Part shown: piece by piece, positions 52,633 to 60,708 of the stretch | How positions within the stretch are numbered: the stretch's first letter is position 1 | Layout: the number at the start of each line of letters is the position of its first letter | DNA from: Streptomyces sp. NBRC 110028 | GTDB lineage: Bacteria; Actinomycetota; Actinomycetes; Streptomycetales; Streptomycetaceae | DNA: 64,000 bases | Assembly: GCF_001417735.1 (NCBI RefSeq) | Contig: NZ_BBUZ01000025.1 | Span: 556,754-620,753 of the forward strand | Reading direction: 5' to 3' | The notes under the pieces: generated by a model | Database searches by the model: none | Told to the model about the DNA's origin: nothing | Seen by the model: the letters and a program-made list of their open reading frames with translations, nothing else | Translations under genes and position numbers: made by a program

Positions 52633-52799
52633 CAGAGATCGAATTGCGTGGGGGTGGGCGGCGGCAGACCGCTGAGGTCGGCTGTTGGGGAATCCCTGTG
52701 GGTGCGAGGTGGTCGTGGCGCCGGTCGGGGTGATGTGGGCCGCGAGATCGGCACCGCGTATCGATCAGGCCCGATTGCGGTGTGCTGGGGAACGGGCCG

Positions 52800-53408
52800 T
52801 TACCAGCCGGGTGGGGGCGGGGACGTCAGCTGGTCGGCCAGGCGGGCCAGGCGGTCGCGGATGCGGCGGCGGCCGGGGCGGGGCGGGAGGGTGTTCTCCC
52901 CGGCGGCCGCGCTGACCAGGTGCTGAACCGTATCGAGGTCGAGGTCGGCGCCCTCGGGGGCGGACAGCGCGTCGTGGGCCAGGGCGTGCAGTTCGGCGTC
53001 GCCGCCGTCGAGGGCGAGGACGGTGGCGCCGCCCCGGCGGGCGTCGTGGACGCGCTCCAGCAGCCCGGCGCCCGGGTCGCCGGGGGCGACGACGAGCAGG
53101 GTCTCGCCGCGCCCGGCGGCCTCCAGGCGGCCCAGGCCGACCGCCAGATGGGCCGGGACCGCGGGGCCCGCCGGGACCCGGTGGCGGACGAGCGTCGGGG
53201 ACAGCTCCGGGAGCCCGGACCAGGCGGCCTCGTCGTCGAGGTGCGCGGCCAGGTGCCAGGGTTCGTACTCCTCGCTGCCCACGAGCAGTAATCCACCCTC
53301 GCGCGAGCCGATCGAGGCCCGCAGGGAGCCCGCGAAGCGGCGGGTGGACTGCAACCACTCGGTTCCGGCGAGCACTTCGCGCAGCAGCGCGACCCGTACG
53401 GCGTCCAT
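52800..53408 (-). CDS. Hypothetical protein with a Rossmann-like half
   Basis: The product is 202 residues. ATG 53408 (MDAVRVALLREVLAGTEWLQ) is the best start for the conserved-looking frame; longer starts upstream run into the sialidase promoter. The middle holds a repeated strand pattern (RGETLLVVAPGDPGAGLLERV, then GATVLALDGGDAELHALAHD) that resembles an SIS/Rossmann sugar-binding fold. The C-terminus is basic (RRRIRDRLARL). No firm family can be given. It points away from the sialidase operon and shares its upstream region, so it could be co-regulated. Confidence 0.6.
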   Translation of the reverse strand: MDAVRVALLREVLAGTEWLQSTRRFAGSLRASIGSREGGLLLVGSEEYEPWHLAAHLDDEAAWSGLPELSPTLVRHRVPAGPAVPAHLAVGLGRLEAAGRGETLLVVAPGDPGAGLLERVHDARRGGATVLALDGGDAELHALAHDALSAPEGADLDLDTVQHLVSAAAGENTLPPRPGRRRIRDRLARLADQLTSPPPPGW

Positions 53409-53517
53409 GGCACCGGATCCTGCCGTGGGTGGGGCGAGGGGGCCGGAGGAATGGGGGACGGTCACCCCTTCGAGGGCACGGGCACCACGCGGCGACAACT
53501 GTTCATTGTGCCGACTC

Positions 53518-53546
53518 TTGACGCTCTGTGAGGCAAACCCTATGGT
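53518..53546 (+). promoter_or_regulatory. Promoter of the sialidase-ABC operon
   Basis: TTGACG (53518-53523), a 17-bp spacer and TATGGT (53541-53546) form a near-consensus HrdB-type promoter. It lies about 80 bp before the sialidase start. Confidence 0.7.
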
Positions 53547-53558
53547 CGCCGGACACAA

Positions 53559-53575
53559 GGGACGTCCTACGTCCC
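53559..53575. promoter_or_regulatory. 7+3+7 bp palindromic operator after the -10 box
   Basis: GGGACGT, cct, ACGTCCC is a perfect palindrome positioned at the expected transcription start and first transcribed bases, so a bound repressor would block the operon. The regulator is not in the window. Confidence 0.6.
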
Positions 53576-53627
53576 ATTTTTCCGCTGAGCACTCGATCGA
53601 TTGCAACGGCGCATCGGGAGGGTCCGC

Positions 53628-54737
53628 ATGGCATGCCCGTACGAGGTCTCCGTCCCGTTCCGGGCCGGGGCCGGGGGGTACGCGAGCTACCGGATTCCGG
53701 CGGTGGTGGTCACGCGCGCCGGGACGCTGCTGGCCTTCGCCGAGGGGCGGGTGGGGTCGTCCGCCGATCACGGGGACATCGACCTGGTGCTGAAGCGGTC
53801 CGCCGACGGGGGCCGGACCTGGGGCGCGCCCGCGGTCGTCGCGCGCAACGGGGACGGAACGGCGGGGAACCCCGCGCCGGTCGTGCTGGAGGACGGGCCG
53901 CACGCGGGCCGGATCGTCCTGGTGCACGTCCGCAGCGCCGCCTCCGCGACCGAGGACCGGATCCGCCGCGGCGAGGTGTCCGCGGAGGACGGGCGGCGGG
54001 TGTGGCTCACGTACAGCGACGACGACGGCCTCGGCTGGAGCGCGGCCCGTGAGATCACCGAGGGGGCGAAACGCCCCGAGTGGCGCTGGTACGCCACGAC
54101 TCCGGGCCACGCGCTGCGATTACGCCACGGCGGCCACGCGGGCCGGATCGTCGTCCCGGCCAACCACTCCCTCCCCCCGGCGGTCCCCGGCGACACCGGC
54201 ACCGAGGGCCGCTACAACGGCGGGCACGACCTGCTGAGCGACGACGACGGCGAGACCTGGCGGATCGGGTACGTGGACGACAACCCGGACGGCTACATCA
54301 ACGTCAACGAGACGACCGCCGCCGAACTCCCCGACGGCCGGGTCTACTTCAACACCCGGAACGACGCGACCGCGCCCGGCACCCGAGCCGACGCCTGCTC
54401 CTGCGACGGCGGCGAGACCCTGGCCACCCCCTTCCGGCCGCAGGCCGGGCTGGTGACGCCGGTGGTCGAGGGCTGTGTGCTGCACCTCGGTGACCCGGAT
54501 GTCCTGCTGTACTCCGGGCCCGCCGCGCCCGGCTTCCGGGCCCTGATGACGGTGCGGGCGAGCCGCGACGGCGGGGTCACCTGGCAGGTGGCGCACACCG
54601 TGGACGGGCTGCCCGCGGCCTACTCCGACCTGGTCAGGATCGATCGGGACACGGTCGGACTGCTCTACGAGACCGGCGACTTCAGCGCCTACTCGGCCAT
54701 CACATTCCGGCGCATTCCGGTGGAGGAGCTGGTATGA
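53628..54737 (+). CDS. Sialidase/neuraminidase-fold exoglycosidase, cytoplasmic
   Basis: The product is 369 residues from ATG 53628, with GGGAGG 6 nt upstream. The F/YRIP motif of sialidases (YRIPAVVV, about residue 24) and four Asp boxes (SADGGRTW, SDDDGLGW, SDDDGETW, SRDGGVTW) mark a six-bladed propeller. There is no signal peptide, so substrates must be brought in by the adjacent transporter, or the enzyme is released otherwise. It removes sialic acid or a related terminal sugar. First gene of a four-gene operon; its stop overlaps the next start (ATGA). Confidence 0.85.
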   Translation: MACPYEVSVPFRAGAGGYASYRIPAVVVTRAGTLLAFAEGRVGSSADHGDIDLVLKRSADGGRTWGAPAVVARNGDGTAGNPAPVVLEDGPHAGRIVLVHVRSAASATEDRIRRGEVSAEDGRRVWLTYSDDDGLGWSAAREITEGAKRPEWRWYATTPGHALRLRHGGHAGRIVVPANHSLPPAVPGDTGTEGRYNGGHDLLSDDDGETWRIGYVDDNPDGYINVNETTAAELPDGRVYFNTRNDATAPGTRADACSCDGGETLATPFRPQAGLVTPVVEGCVLHLGDPDVLLYSGPAAPGFRALMTVRASRDGGVTWQVAHTVDGLPAAYSDLVRIDRDTVGLLYETGDFSAYSAITFRRIPVEELV

Positions 54738-56071
54738 GCATGTCAGAAAACGCGGGATTCGGGCGGCGTGCCGTCCTCGGCGGCGCGGCCGCCGCGGCGG
54801 CCGGGTTCGCCCTCGCCGGATGCGGCGGGGACGACGACGGGGGCGATGAGCCCAAGGGCCGTAAGAAGGGCGAGAAGATCACCCTGTCCTTCTGGTCCTG
54901 GGTGCCGGGCATCGACAAGCCCGTGGACCTGTGGAACAGCAAGAACCCCGAGGTCCGGGTCAAGGTCGAGAAGGTGTCGGCGGTCGAGGGCGCCCAGTAC
55001 GCGAAGATGCACGCCGCGATCAAGGCGGGCAACCCGCCGGACCTCGGGCAGATCGAGTACCCGGTGGTGCCCGGCTTCCTGATCGACAACGGGCTGCTCG
55101 ATCTCACGAAGTACGGGATCGGGCGCTACAAGGACAGGTTCGTCGGCTGGCAGTGGCAGCAGTCGGTGTTCGGCAAGGGCGTGTACGCCGTACCGCAGGC
55201 GTCCGGGCCGATGGGGCTGTTCATCCGTCAGGACCTGTTCGACAAGTGGGGCGTCGAGCCGCCCGCCACCTGGGACGAGTACGAGGCGGCGGCCAAGGCG
55301 ATCCGGAAGAAGGGCGCCTGGATCGAGACCTTCTCGGCGACCAACGGCAACCGCTTCGCGGGCCTCGCCTGGCAGGCGGGGGCGCGCTGGTTCGGCGCCC
55401 AGGGCGACACCTGGACCGTCTCGATCGACGACGAGCCGACCGTCAAGGTCGCCGACTACTGGGACGCGCTGGTCAAACAGAAGCTGATCAAGACCATCCC
55501 GGACCGGCAGAACGCCTGGTACAAGGACGTTCAGACCGGCGCGATGGCGTCCTGGCTCGGCGCCAGCTGGGGTGACGCGCTGCTGGTCGGCAACGCGCCC
55601 GAGACCGCCGGGAAGTGGCGGGTCGTCCCCATGCCGCAGTGGAAGCGGGGGGACGGCGCGTACGCCAACTGGGGCGGCTCCACGACCGCCGTCTTCGCCC
55701 AGTCCACGTACCCCAAGGACGCCCTGGCGTTCGCGGTCTGGCTCAACACCGACCCCGAGTCGATCAAGCTGCTGATCGAGAACGGCTACGGCACCCCGGG
55801 CGCCAAGCAGGGCTACGCCACCTCCGACCTCGACGTCCACAAGGACTTCTTCGGCGGGCAGGCGTACAGCAAGGTGTTCGACGACGCGAGCAAGGGCGTG
55901 GACACCAGCTGGACGTGGGGCCCGGCCACCGACACCCTCTACCAGCGGCTCGGCGACGCCTTCACGGCGGCCATCGGCGACGGCTCGTCGTTCCGGTCGG
56001 TGCTGAAGAAGGTCCAGCGGGACACGATCAGCGACCTGAAGGAAAAGGGCCTCAAGGCGGAGGCCGGATGA
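54734..56071 (+). CDS. Sugar ABC transporter substrate-binding lipoprotein
   Basis: The product is 445 residues from ATG 54734. A Tat-like signal (FGRRAVLGGAAAAAAGFA) ends in the lipobox LAGC. The mature part has family 1 solute-binding features: ITLSFWSWVPGIDKPVDLWN, PDLGQIEYPVVPGFL, AVPQASGPMGLFIRQDLF and GGSTTAVFAQSTYP. It binds an oligosaccharide outside the membrane and passes it to the two permeases. Start and stop overlap neighbours (ATGA at both ends), so all four genes are translated together. Confidence 0.9.
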   Translation: MSMSENAGFGRRAVLGGAAAAAAGFALAGCGGDDDGGDEPKGRKKGEKITLSFWSWVPGIDKPVDLWNSKNPEVRVKVEKVSAVEGAQYAKMHAAIKAGNPPDLGQIEYPVVPGFLIDNGLLDLTKYGIGRYKDRFVGWQWQQSVFGKGVYAVPQASGPMGLFIRQDLFDKWGVEPPATWDEYEAAAKAIRKKGAWIETFSATNGNRFAGLAWQAGARWFGAQGDTWTVSIDDEPTVKVADYWDALVKQKLIKTIPDRQNAWYKDVQTGAMASWLGASWGDALLVGNAPETAGKWRVVPMPQWKRGDGAYANWGGSTTAVFAQSTYPKDALAFAVWLNTDPESIKLLIENGYGTPGAKQGYATSDLDVHKDFFGGQAYSKVFDDASKGVDTSWTWGPATDTLYQRLGDAFTAAIGDGSSFRSVLKKVQRDTISDLKEKGLKAEAG

Positions 56072-57000
56072 CGGGCCGGGTGCGCCGGCTCACGCGGGCC
56101 GAGGCGCGCGGCGCGCGGGCGGCGGCCGGTTTCCTGCTGCCGTTCCTCGCGCTGTTCCTCCTCTGCTTCATCGCCCCCATCGGCTTCGCGCTCTACGAGA
56201 GCCTGCTGAGGGTCGAGCGCACCGGCCCGCTCGGCCTCGGCGGTGGGACGAAGGACGTCTGGGCGGGCCTCGCCAACTACACCCACGCCCTCCAGGACGG
56301 CCACTTCACCGCCGGATTCGGGCGGGTGCTGCTCTTCGGCGCGGTCCAGATCCCGGTGATGATCGCCTTCGCCACCGCGCTGGCGCTGCTGCTGGAGGCG
56401 GCGTCGGCGCGTTGGGTCGGCTTCTTCCGCACCGCCTTCTTCCTGCCGTACGGGGTGCCCGGGGTGATCGCCTCGATCCTGTGGGGCTTCCTCTACGTAC
56501 CGGGGATCAGCCCGCTGGTGGAAATGGCGCACTCGGCGGGCTGGGACGTCGACTTCCTGGGCCGCTCCACCGTGCTGTGGTCCATCGCCAACATCGTCAC
56601 CTGGCAGTTCACCGGCTACAACATGCTGGTGCTGATCGCGCAGCTCAAGGCGGTGCCGGGGGAGCTGTACGAGGCGGCGAAGATCGACGGCGCGAGTGCC
56701 GGGCAGATCGCCCTGCACATCAAGCTCCCCCTGATCAGGCCCGCCCTCGTCCTCACCACGGTCTTCAGCCTCATCGGCACCCTCCAGCTGTTCGCCGAGC
56801 CCAAGGTGCTCAAACCGCTCAGCAACGGGATCGACTCCGGCTACACCCCCAACCTGGCCGCCTACAACGAGGCGTTCACCAGCAACAACCAGCACATCGC
56901 GGCGGCCGAGGCGGTGCTGCTGGCGGTGGTGGCGTGCGTGCTGTCCTTCGGCTTTCTGCGGCTGGTGGGGCAGCGCGGGAAGGGAGGGGAGGGCCGGTGA
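56068..57000 (+). CDS. ABC transporter permease, MalF type
   Basis: The product is 310 residues with six predicted membrane helices. The EAA-like loop is YEAAKIDGASAGQIALHIKL, followed by PLIRPALVLTTVFSLIG. The loop binds the ATPase. The start overlaps the previous stop (ATGA) and the stop overlaps the next start (GTGA). No ATPase gene lies in the operon, so a shared MsiK-type ATPase encoded elsewhere is presumably used. Confidence 0.9.
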   Translation: MTGRVRRLTRAEARGARAAAGFLLPFLALFLLCFIAPIGFALYESLLRVERTGPLGLGGGTKDVWAGLANYTHALQDGHFTAGFGRVLLFGAVQIPVMIAFATALALLLEAASARWVGFFRTAFFLPYGVPGVIASILWGFLYVPGISPLVEMAHSAGWDVDFLGRSTVLWSIANIVTWQFTGYNMLVLIAQLKAVPGELYEAAKIDGASAGQIALHIKLPLIRPALVLTTVFSLIGTLQLFAEPKVLKPLSNGIDSGYTPNLAAYNEAFTSNNQHIAAAEAVLLAVVACVLSFGFLRLVGQRGKGGEGR

Positions 57001-58109
57001 GCCAGGCGAACGACCCGGGCCGGCAGGGTGCGGAATCGGCCACCGGCGCGGGCGGCGGCCCCGGGCGTGCCGAGCCGCCGGTCCGGGCCGGGCGGGCTGC
57101 CCCGGGCCGCCCCGGGGACGTGCCCGCGCCACGCTCCGGCCCCGGCTCGGGCACGGAATCGGCCCCCGGAGCGCGCACCGGCGGGTCGGACGACGGCGGC
57201 GGCCCCGCACCGGGCACGGCCCGCCCGGACCGCCGACGCGCGGACCGCCGACGCCCGGAGCGCGGGCGGCGGCCCGCGTTGCGGTACCGCGTCATCACCG
57301 TCTCGCTGCTCGCCGTCGCCGCCGTCTACTTCCTCACGCCCGTCTACTGGCTCGTCGTCTCCTCGACCAAGTCCAGCAGCGACCTCTTCGGCACCTTCGG
57401 CTTCTGGTTCCACGACCCGGACCCCCTCGGCCGTCTGCGCCAGGTACTGACGTACGACGACGGCATCTACGCACGGTGGTTCGCCAACAGCCTGATGTAC
57501 GCGGGCGTCGGCGCCCTCGCCGCGACCCTGCTGTCGGCCGCCGCCGGGTACGCCCTCGCCAAGTTCCGCTTCCCCGGGCGGGAGGGGATCTTCAACGTCA
57601 TCCTGGCCGGGGTCCTCATCCCCGGCACCGCGCTCGCCCTCCCCCTCTACCTCCTCTTCAGCCGCGTCGGCCTGGCCAACACCTACTGGGCCGTCCTCGT
57701 CCCCAGCGTCGTCAGCCCCTTCGGCGTCTATCTCTGCCGGATCTACGCGGCGGCCGCCGTCCCCGACTCGCTGATGGAGGCGGCGCGGATCGACGGGGCG
57801 GGGGAGGCGCGGATCTTCTCCACGGTGGGGCTGCGGCTGATGCCCCCTGCCCTGGTCACCGTCTTCCTGTTCCAGTTCGTGCACATCTGGAACAACTTCT
57901 TCCTGCCGCTGGTCATGCTCTCCGACTCCGACCTCTATCCGATCCAGCTCGGCCTCACCTCCTGGACCGGCTACGCGGACCGGCAGCCGGAGCTGTACCA
58001 GTACACGGTCGGCGGCGCCTTCCTGTCCGTGCTGCCGCTGATGGTGCTGATGGGCGTCCTCCAGCGGTACTGGCGCACCGGGCTGACGGACGGGAGCGTG
58101 AAGGCCTGA
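56997..58109 (+). CDS. ABC transporter permease, MalG type, with long N-terminal extension
   Basis: The product is 370 residues. About 95 N-terminal residues are Gly/Pro/Arg-rich and disordered, which is unusual, as most MalG-like permeases start close to the first helix. That helix is RYRVITVSLLAVAAVYFLTP. The EAA loop is MEAARIDGAGEARIFSTVGL. GTG 56997 is placed by GGGAGGGGAGGG upstream and the GTGA overlap. A shorter alternative start beginning near the first helix is not excluded. Confidence 0.85.
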   Translation: MSQANDPGRQGAESATGAGGGPGRAEPPVRAGRAAPGRPGDVPAPRSGPGSGTESAPGARTGGSDDGGGPAPGTARPDRRRADRRRPERGRRPALRYRVITVSLLAVAAVYFLTPVYWLVVSSTKSSSDLFGTFGFWFHDPDPLGRLRQVLTYDDGIYARWFANSLMYAGVGALAATLLSAAAGYALAKFRFPGREGIFNVILAGVLIPGTALALPLYLLFSRVGLANTYWAVLVPSVVSPFGVYLCRIYAAAAVPDSLMEAARIDGAGEARIFSTVGLRLMPPALVTVFLFQFVHIWNNFFLPLVMLSDSDLYPIQLGLTSWTGYADRQPELYQYTVGGAFLSVLPLMVLMGVLQRYWRTGLTDGSVKA

Positions 58110-58133
58110 CGTGGGCGTGACAGTATCGCTGTC

Positions 58134-58871
58134 ATGACTACTCCTGACGGCACGACCGCCCCCAACGAAGCCCCCGCCAAGAAGGCCCCCGCCAAGGACC
58201 CCTGGGACCTCCCGGACGTCTCCGGCCTGGTCGTCGGCGTGCTCGGCGGCACCGGCGACCAGGGCCGCGGCCTCGCCTACCGGCTGGCCCGGGCCGGGCA
58301 GAAGGTGATCATCGGCTCCCGCGCCGCCGAGCGCGCACAGACCGCGGCCGAGGAGCTGGGCGGCGCCGAGCTGGGCATCGAGGGCGCGGACAACGCCGAG
58401 TGCTCGCGCCGCAGCGACATCGTGATCGTCGCCGTCCCGTGGGAGGGCCACGGCAAGACGCTGGAGGCGCTGCGCGAGGAGCTGAGCGGCAAGCTCGTCA
58501 TCGACTGCGTCAACCCGCTGGGCTTCGACAAGAAGGGCGCGTACGCCCTGAAGCCGGAGGAGGGCAGCGCCGCCGAACAGGCCGCGGCCCTGCTCCCGGA
58601 CTCCCGCGTCACCGCCGCCTTCCACCACCTGTCGGCCGTACTGCTCCAGGACCCGGAGATCGCGGAGATCGACACGGACGTCATGGTGCTGGGCGAGTCC
58701 CGCGCGGACACCGACCTGGTGCAGGCCCTGGCCGCCCGCATCCCGGGCATGCGGGGCGTCTTCGCGGGCCGGCTGCGCAACGCCCACCAGGTCGAGTCCC
58801 TGGTGGCCAACCTGATCTCGGTAAACCGCCGCTACAAGGCCCACGCGGGCCTGCGCGTGACGGACATCTGA
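58134..58871 (+). CDS. npdG: F420H2:NADP+ oxidoreductase (NpdG)
   Basis: The product is 245 residues. After a Pro/Lys-rich head come the dinucleotide motif VGVLGGTGDQGRGLAYRLA and the IIGSRAAERAQ segment selecting NADP phosphate, then SDIVIVAVPWEGH and VIDCVNPLGF. The family moves hydride between reduced F420 and NADP+. No ribosome site is visible before ATG 58134; a TGACAG/CTGTCA hairpin (58118-58133) ends at the start codon, so leaderless or structure-controlled initiation is possible. Confidence 0.88.
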   Translation: MTTPDGTTAPNEAPAKKAPAKDPWDLPDVSGLVVGVLGGTGDQGRGLAYRLARAGQKVIIGSRAAERAQTAAEELGGAELGIEGADNAECSRRSDIVIVAVPWEGHGKTLEALREELSGKLVIDCVNPLGFDKKGAYALKPEEGSAAEQAAALLPDSRVTAAFHHLSAVLLQDPEIAEIDTDVMVLGESRADTDLVQALAARIPGMRGVFAGRLRNAHQVESLVANLISVNRRYKAHAGLRVTDI

Positions 58872-58982
58872 GCGGACGTCTGAGCGGACGTCCGTGCGGA
58901 GCCCGCGCCGTACGCCCCGGCGGGGCATGGGCGACAATGTCGACAGGCACACCCCCGACAGGACCCCACAGGAGCCACCCCC

Positions 58983-59171
58983 ATGCCCCGCCTCGCCGTC
59001 TACGCCCTCCTCGTCTGCGCCCTGACCGTCGCCGCGGCCGTCGTCTCGTTCGCGCGGGGCAGCTGGCTCGGCGTCGTCTGGGTCCTGCTCGCCGGGATCT
59101 CGTCCAACATGGCCTGGTTCTCCCTGCGCAAGGCCAAGGCCGAGCGGGAGGCCGCGGGCGCTACGAGCTGA
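58983..59171 (+). CDS. Small two-helix membrane protein
   Basis: The product is 62 residues from ATG 58983 behind AGGAGCC. Two hydrophobic segments (VYALLVCALTVAAAVVSFA and GVVWVLLAGISSNMAWF) are followed by a charged, Lys/Glu-rich tail. It overlaps the end of the convergent protease gene by 11 nt. Function unknown. Confidence 0.75.
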   Translation: MPRLAVYALLVCALTVAAAVVSFARGSWLGVVWVLLAGISSNMAWFSLRKAKAEREAAGATS

Positions 59172-59958
59172 TCCCGGGGAACTGCGGCGCGCCCTGCCAG
59201 AAGCGGAAGAACTCCTGACCGAAGTAGGTCTCGAACGGCGTCACGCCGAGCCCCCGCATGATCGTGTCGACCGCGTCGAAGAAGACCTGGTTGACCTCGG
59301 GTATCCACAGGATGCCGAAGACCGCGAGCAGGCCGAACGGAGCGTACGGCTCGACCTGCCGCCGGATCCGGTGGGACAGCCACGGCTCGATCACCCCGTA
59401 GCCGTCGAGCCCCGGCACCGGCAGGAAGTTCAGAATCGCGGCGGTGACCTGGAGCAGCGCCAGGAACGCGAGCGCGAAGCGGAAGACCAGCGGCACCTGC
59501 CCCGCGCCGCCGAGCCAGAACGGGGCGGTGAGCGCGGCGGCGAACAGCACGTTCGTCAGCGGTCCCGCCGCCGAGATCAGACTGTGCCGCCAGCGGCCCC
59601 GGATCCGGTGCCGCTCGATGAAGACCGCCCCGCCCGGCAGCCCGATCCCGCCCATGATCACGAAGATGACGGGCAGCACGATGCTCAGGGCCACATGCGT
59701 GTACTTCAGCGGGTTGAGGGTCAGATAGCCCTTCGACTCGATCGACAGATCACCGCCGTGCAGCGCGGTACGGGCGTGCGCGTACTCGTGCAGACACAGC
59801 GAGACGACCCAGCCGGAGACCACGAAGAGGAAGACGGCGAAGCCGGGGCTGGAGGAGTAGTCCGTCCACACCGCCCACGCGGACACGGCCATGATCGCTA
59901 CCAGGCCGAGGAACACAGGGCTGATCCGCCGCTCACGGCGGCTGATGGCGGTGGTCAT
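59161..59958 (-). CDS. Site-2 protease family (M50) membrane metalloprotease
   Basis: The product is 265 residues with about six predicted membrane segments. The zinc motif HEYAHA (about residue 58) and the third ligand NFLPVPGLDGYG (NxxPxxxxDG type) are both present. It lacks PDZ or CBS domains, as in the short group of actinobacterial S2P homologues. Substrates may be anti-sigma factors or signal peptides. It is convergent with the small membrane gene. Confidence 0.87.
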   Translation of the reverse strand: MTTAISRRERRISPVFLGLVAIMAVSAWAVWTDYSSSPGFAVFLFVVSGWVVSLCLHEYAHARTALHGGDLSIESKGYLTLNPLKYTHVALSIVLPVIFVIMGGIGLPGGAVFIERHRIRGRWRHSLISAAGPLTNVLFAAALTAPFWLGGAGQVPLVFRFALAFLALLQVTAAILNFLPVPGLDGYGVIEPWLSHRIRRQVEPYAPFGLLAVFGILWIPEVNQVFFDAVDTIMRGLGVTPFETYFGQEFFRFWQGAPQFPGISS

Positions 59959-60111
59959 CGAGTGAGGTCTCCGTACAGGGTGGTGGGCACTGACGGGAGA
60001 ACGGTGATCAGTGTGCGCAGAGTTCCGGTCGAGCGGGAACAGACGTGATCAGCGCCACGCGGACGGGCTCTCCAGCGGCTAATCTGAGACCAACCTGGCC
60101 AGGGAGGAAGC

Positions 60112-60666
60112 ATGACGATCATGGAGGACCGGGCGGTGGAACTGCACGAGCAGATTCGGCTGCCCCGAAGCATGCGGCTGCGGCTGACCAGGAACGGACT
60201 CACGTTGGTACCGATTACCCAAGCGCACTGGAGGACCCAGCGGCGCATTGCAAGCCAGATCGAGGAAGGTCTGCCGGGCTGGACAGCGGTGGGCGAGTTC
60301 AGCGTGGTCCCGCCCCGGGAGGGCTACAGCCCGGAACCGGACGTGTCGGCCGTGCCGAATGACAAATTCGTCGATGGTGCCAGCAGGTTTCCGGAAGAGC
60401 TGCTCAGCTTCGTCGTGGAGATCGTCTCTCCGGAGAGCGAGGAGCGCGACTACAGCACCAAGGCCGATCACTACGCCCTGCGCGGTATCGAGGCGTACCT
60501 CGTCGTCAACGTGCTCACCGCCCGCTGGACGCTGCTGACCCGCCCGCAGGAGGGGAACTACCGGCACACCGTGACCGGTGACTTCGGCGAGAAGATCGAA
60601 ATCCCGGTGGACGACCAAACGCTCGTCCTCGACTCCTCGCAGTTCGCGCGAGTGGTGCGAGGCTGA
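60112..60666 (+). CDS. Uma2 family endonuclease-fold protein
   Basis: The product is 184 residues from ATG 60112, with GGGAGGAA upstream. The PD-(D/E)xK-like core of the Uma2/DUF820 family is visible: YSPEPDVSAVPND, then LLSFVVEIVSPESEERD and YSTKADHYALRGIEAYLVVN (E, ExxS and K positions). Streptomycetes carry many copies of this family; a biological role is not established. It lies 42 bp before the SARP gene on the same strand. Confidence 0.85.
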   Translation: MTIMEDRAVELHEQIRLPRSMRLRLTRNGLTLVPITQAHWRTQRRIASQIEEGLPGWTAVGEFSVVPPREGYSPEPDVSAVPNDKFVDGASRFPEELLSFVVEIVSPESEERDYSTKADHYALRGIEAYLVVNVLTARWTLLTRPQEGNYRHTVTGDFGEKIEIPVDDQTLVLDSSQFARVVRG

Positions 60667-60708
60667 GGCCCACGCCCGGCCGCGCGCCGCATCGACAACA
60701 ATGGGGCC

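Noticed and set aside
58860..58895. Direct repeat tgagcggacgtc after npdG as a possible insertion footprint
   Set aside because: Only two 12-bp copies with an internal palindrome, which fits a small terminator or chance at this base composition.
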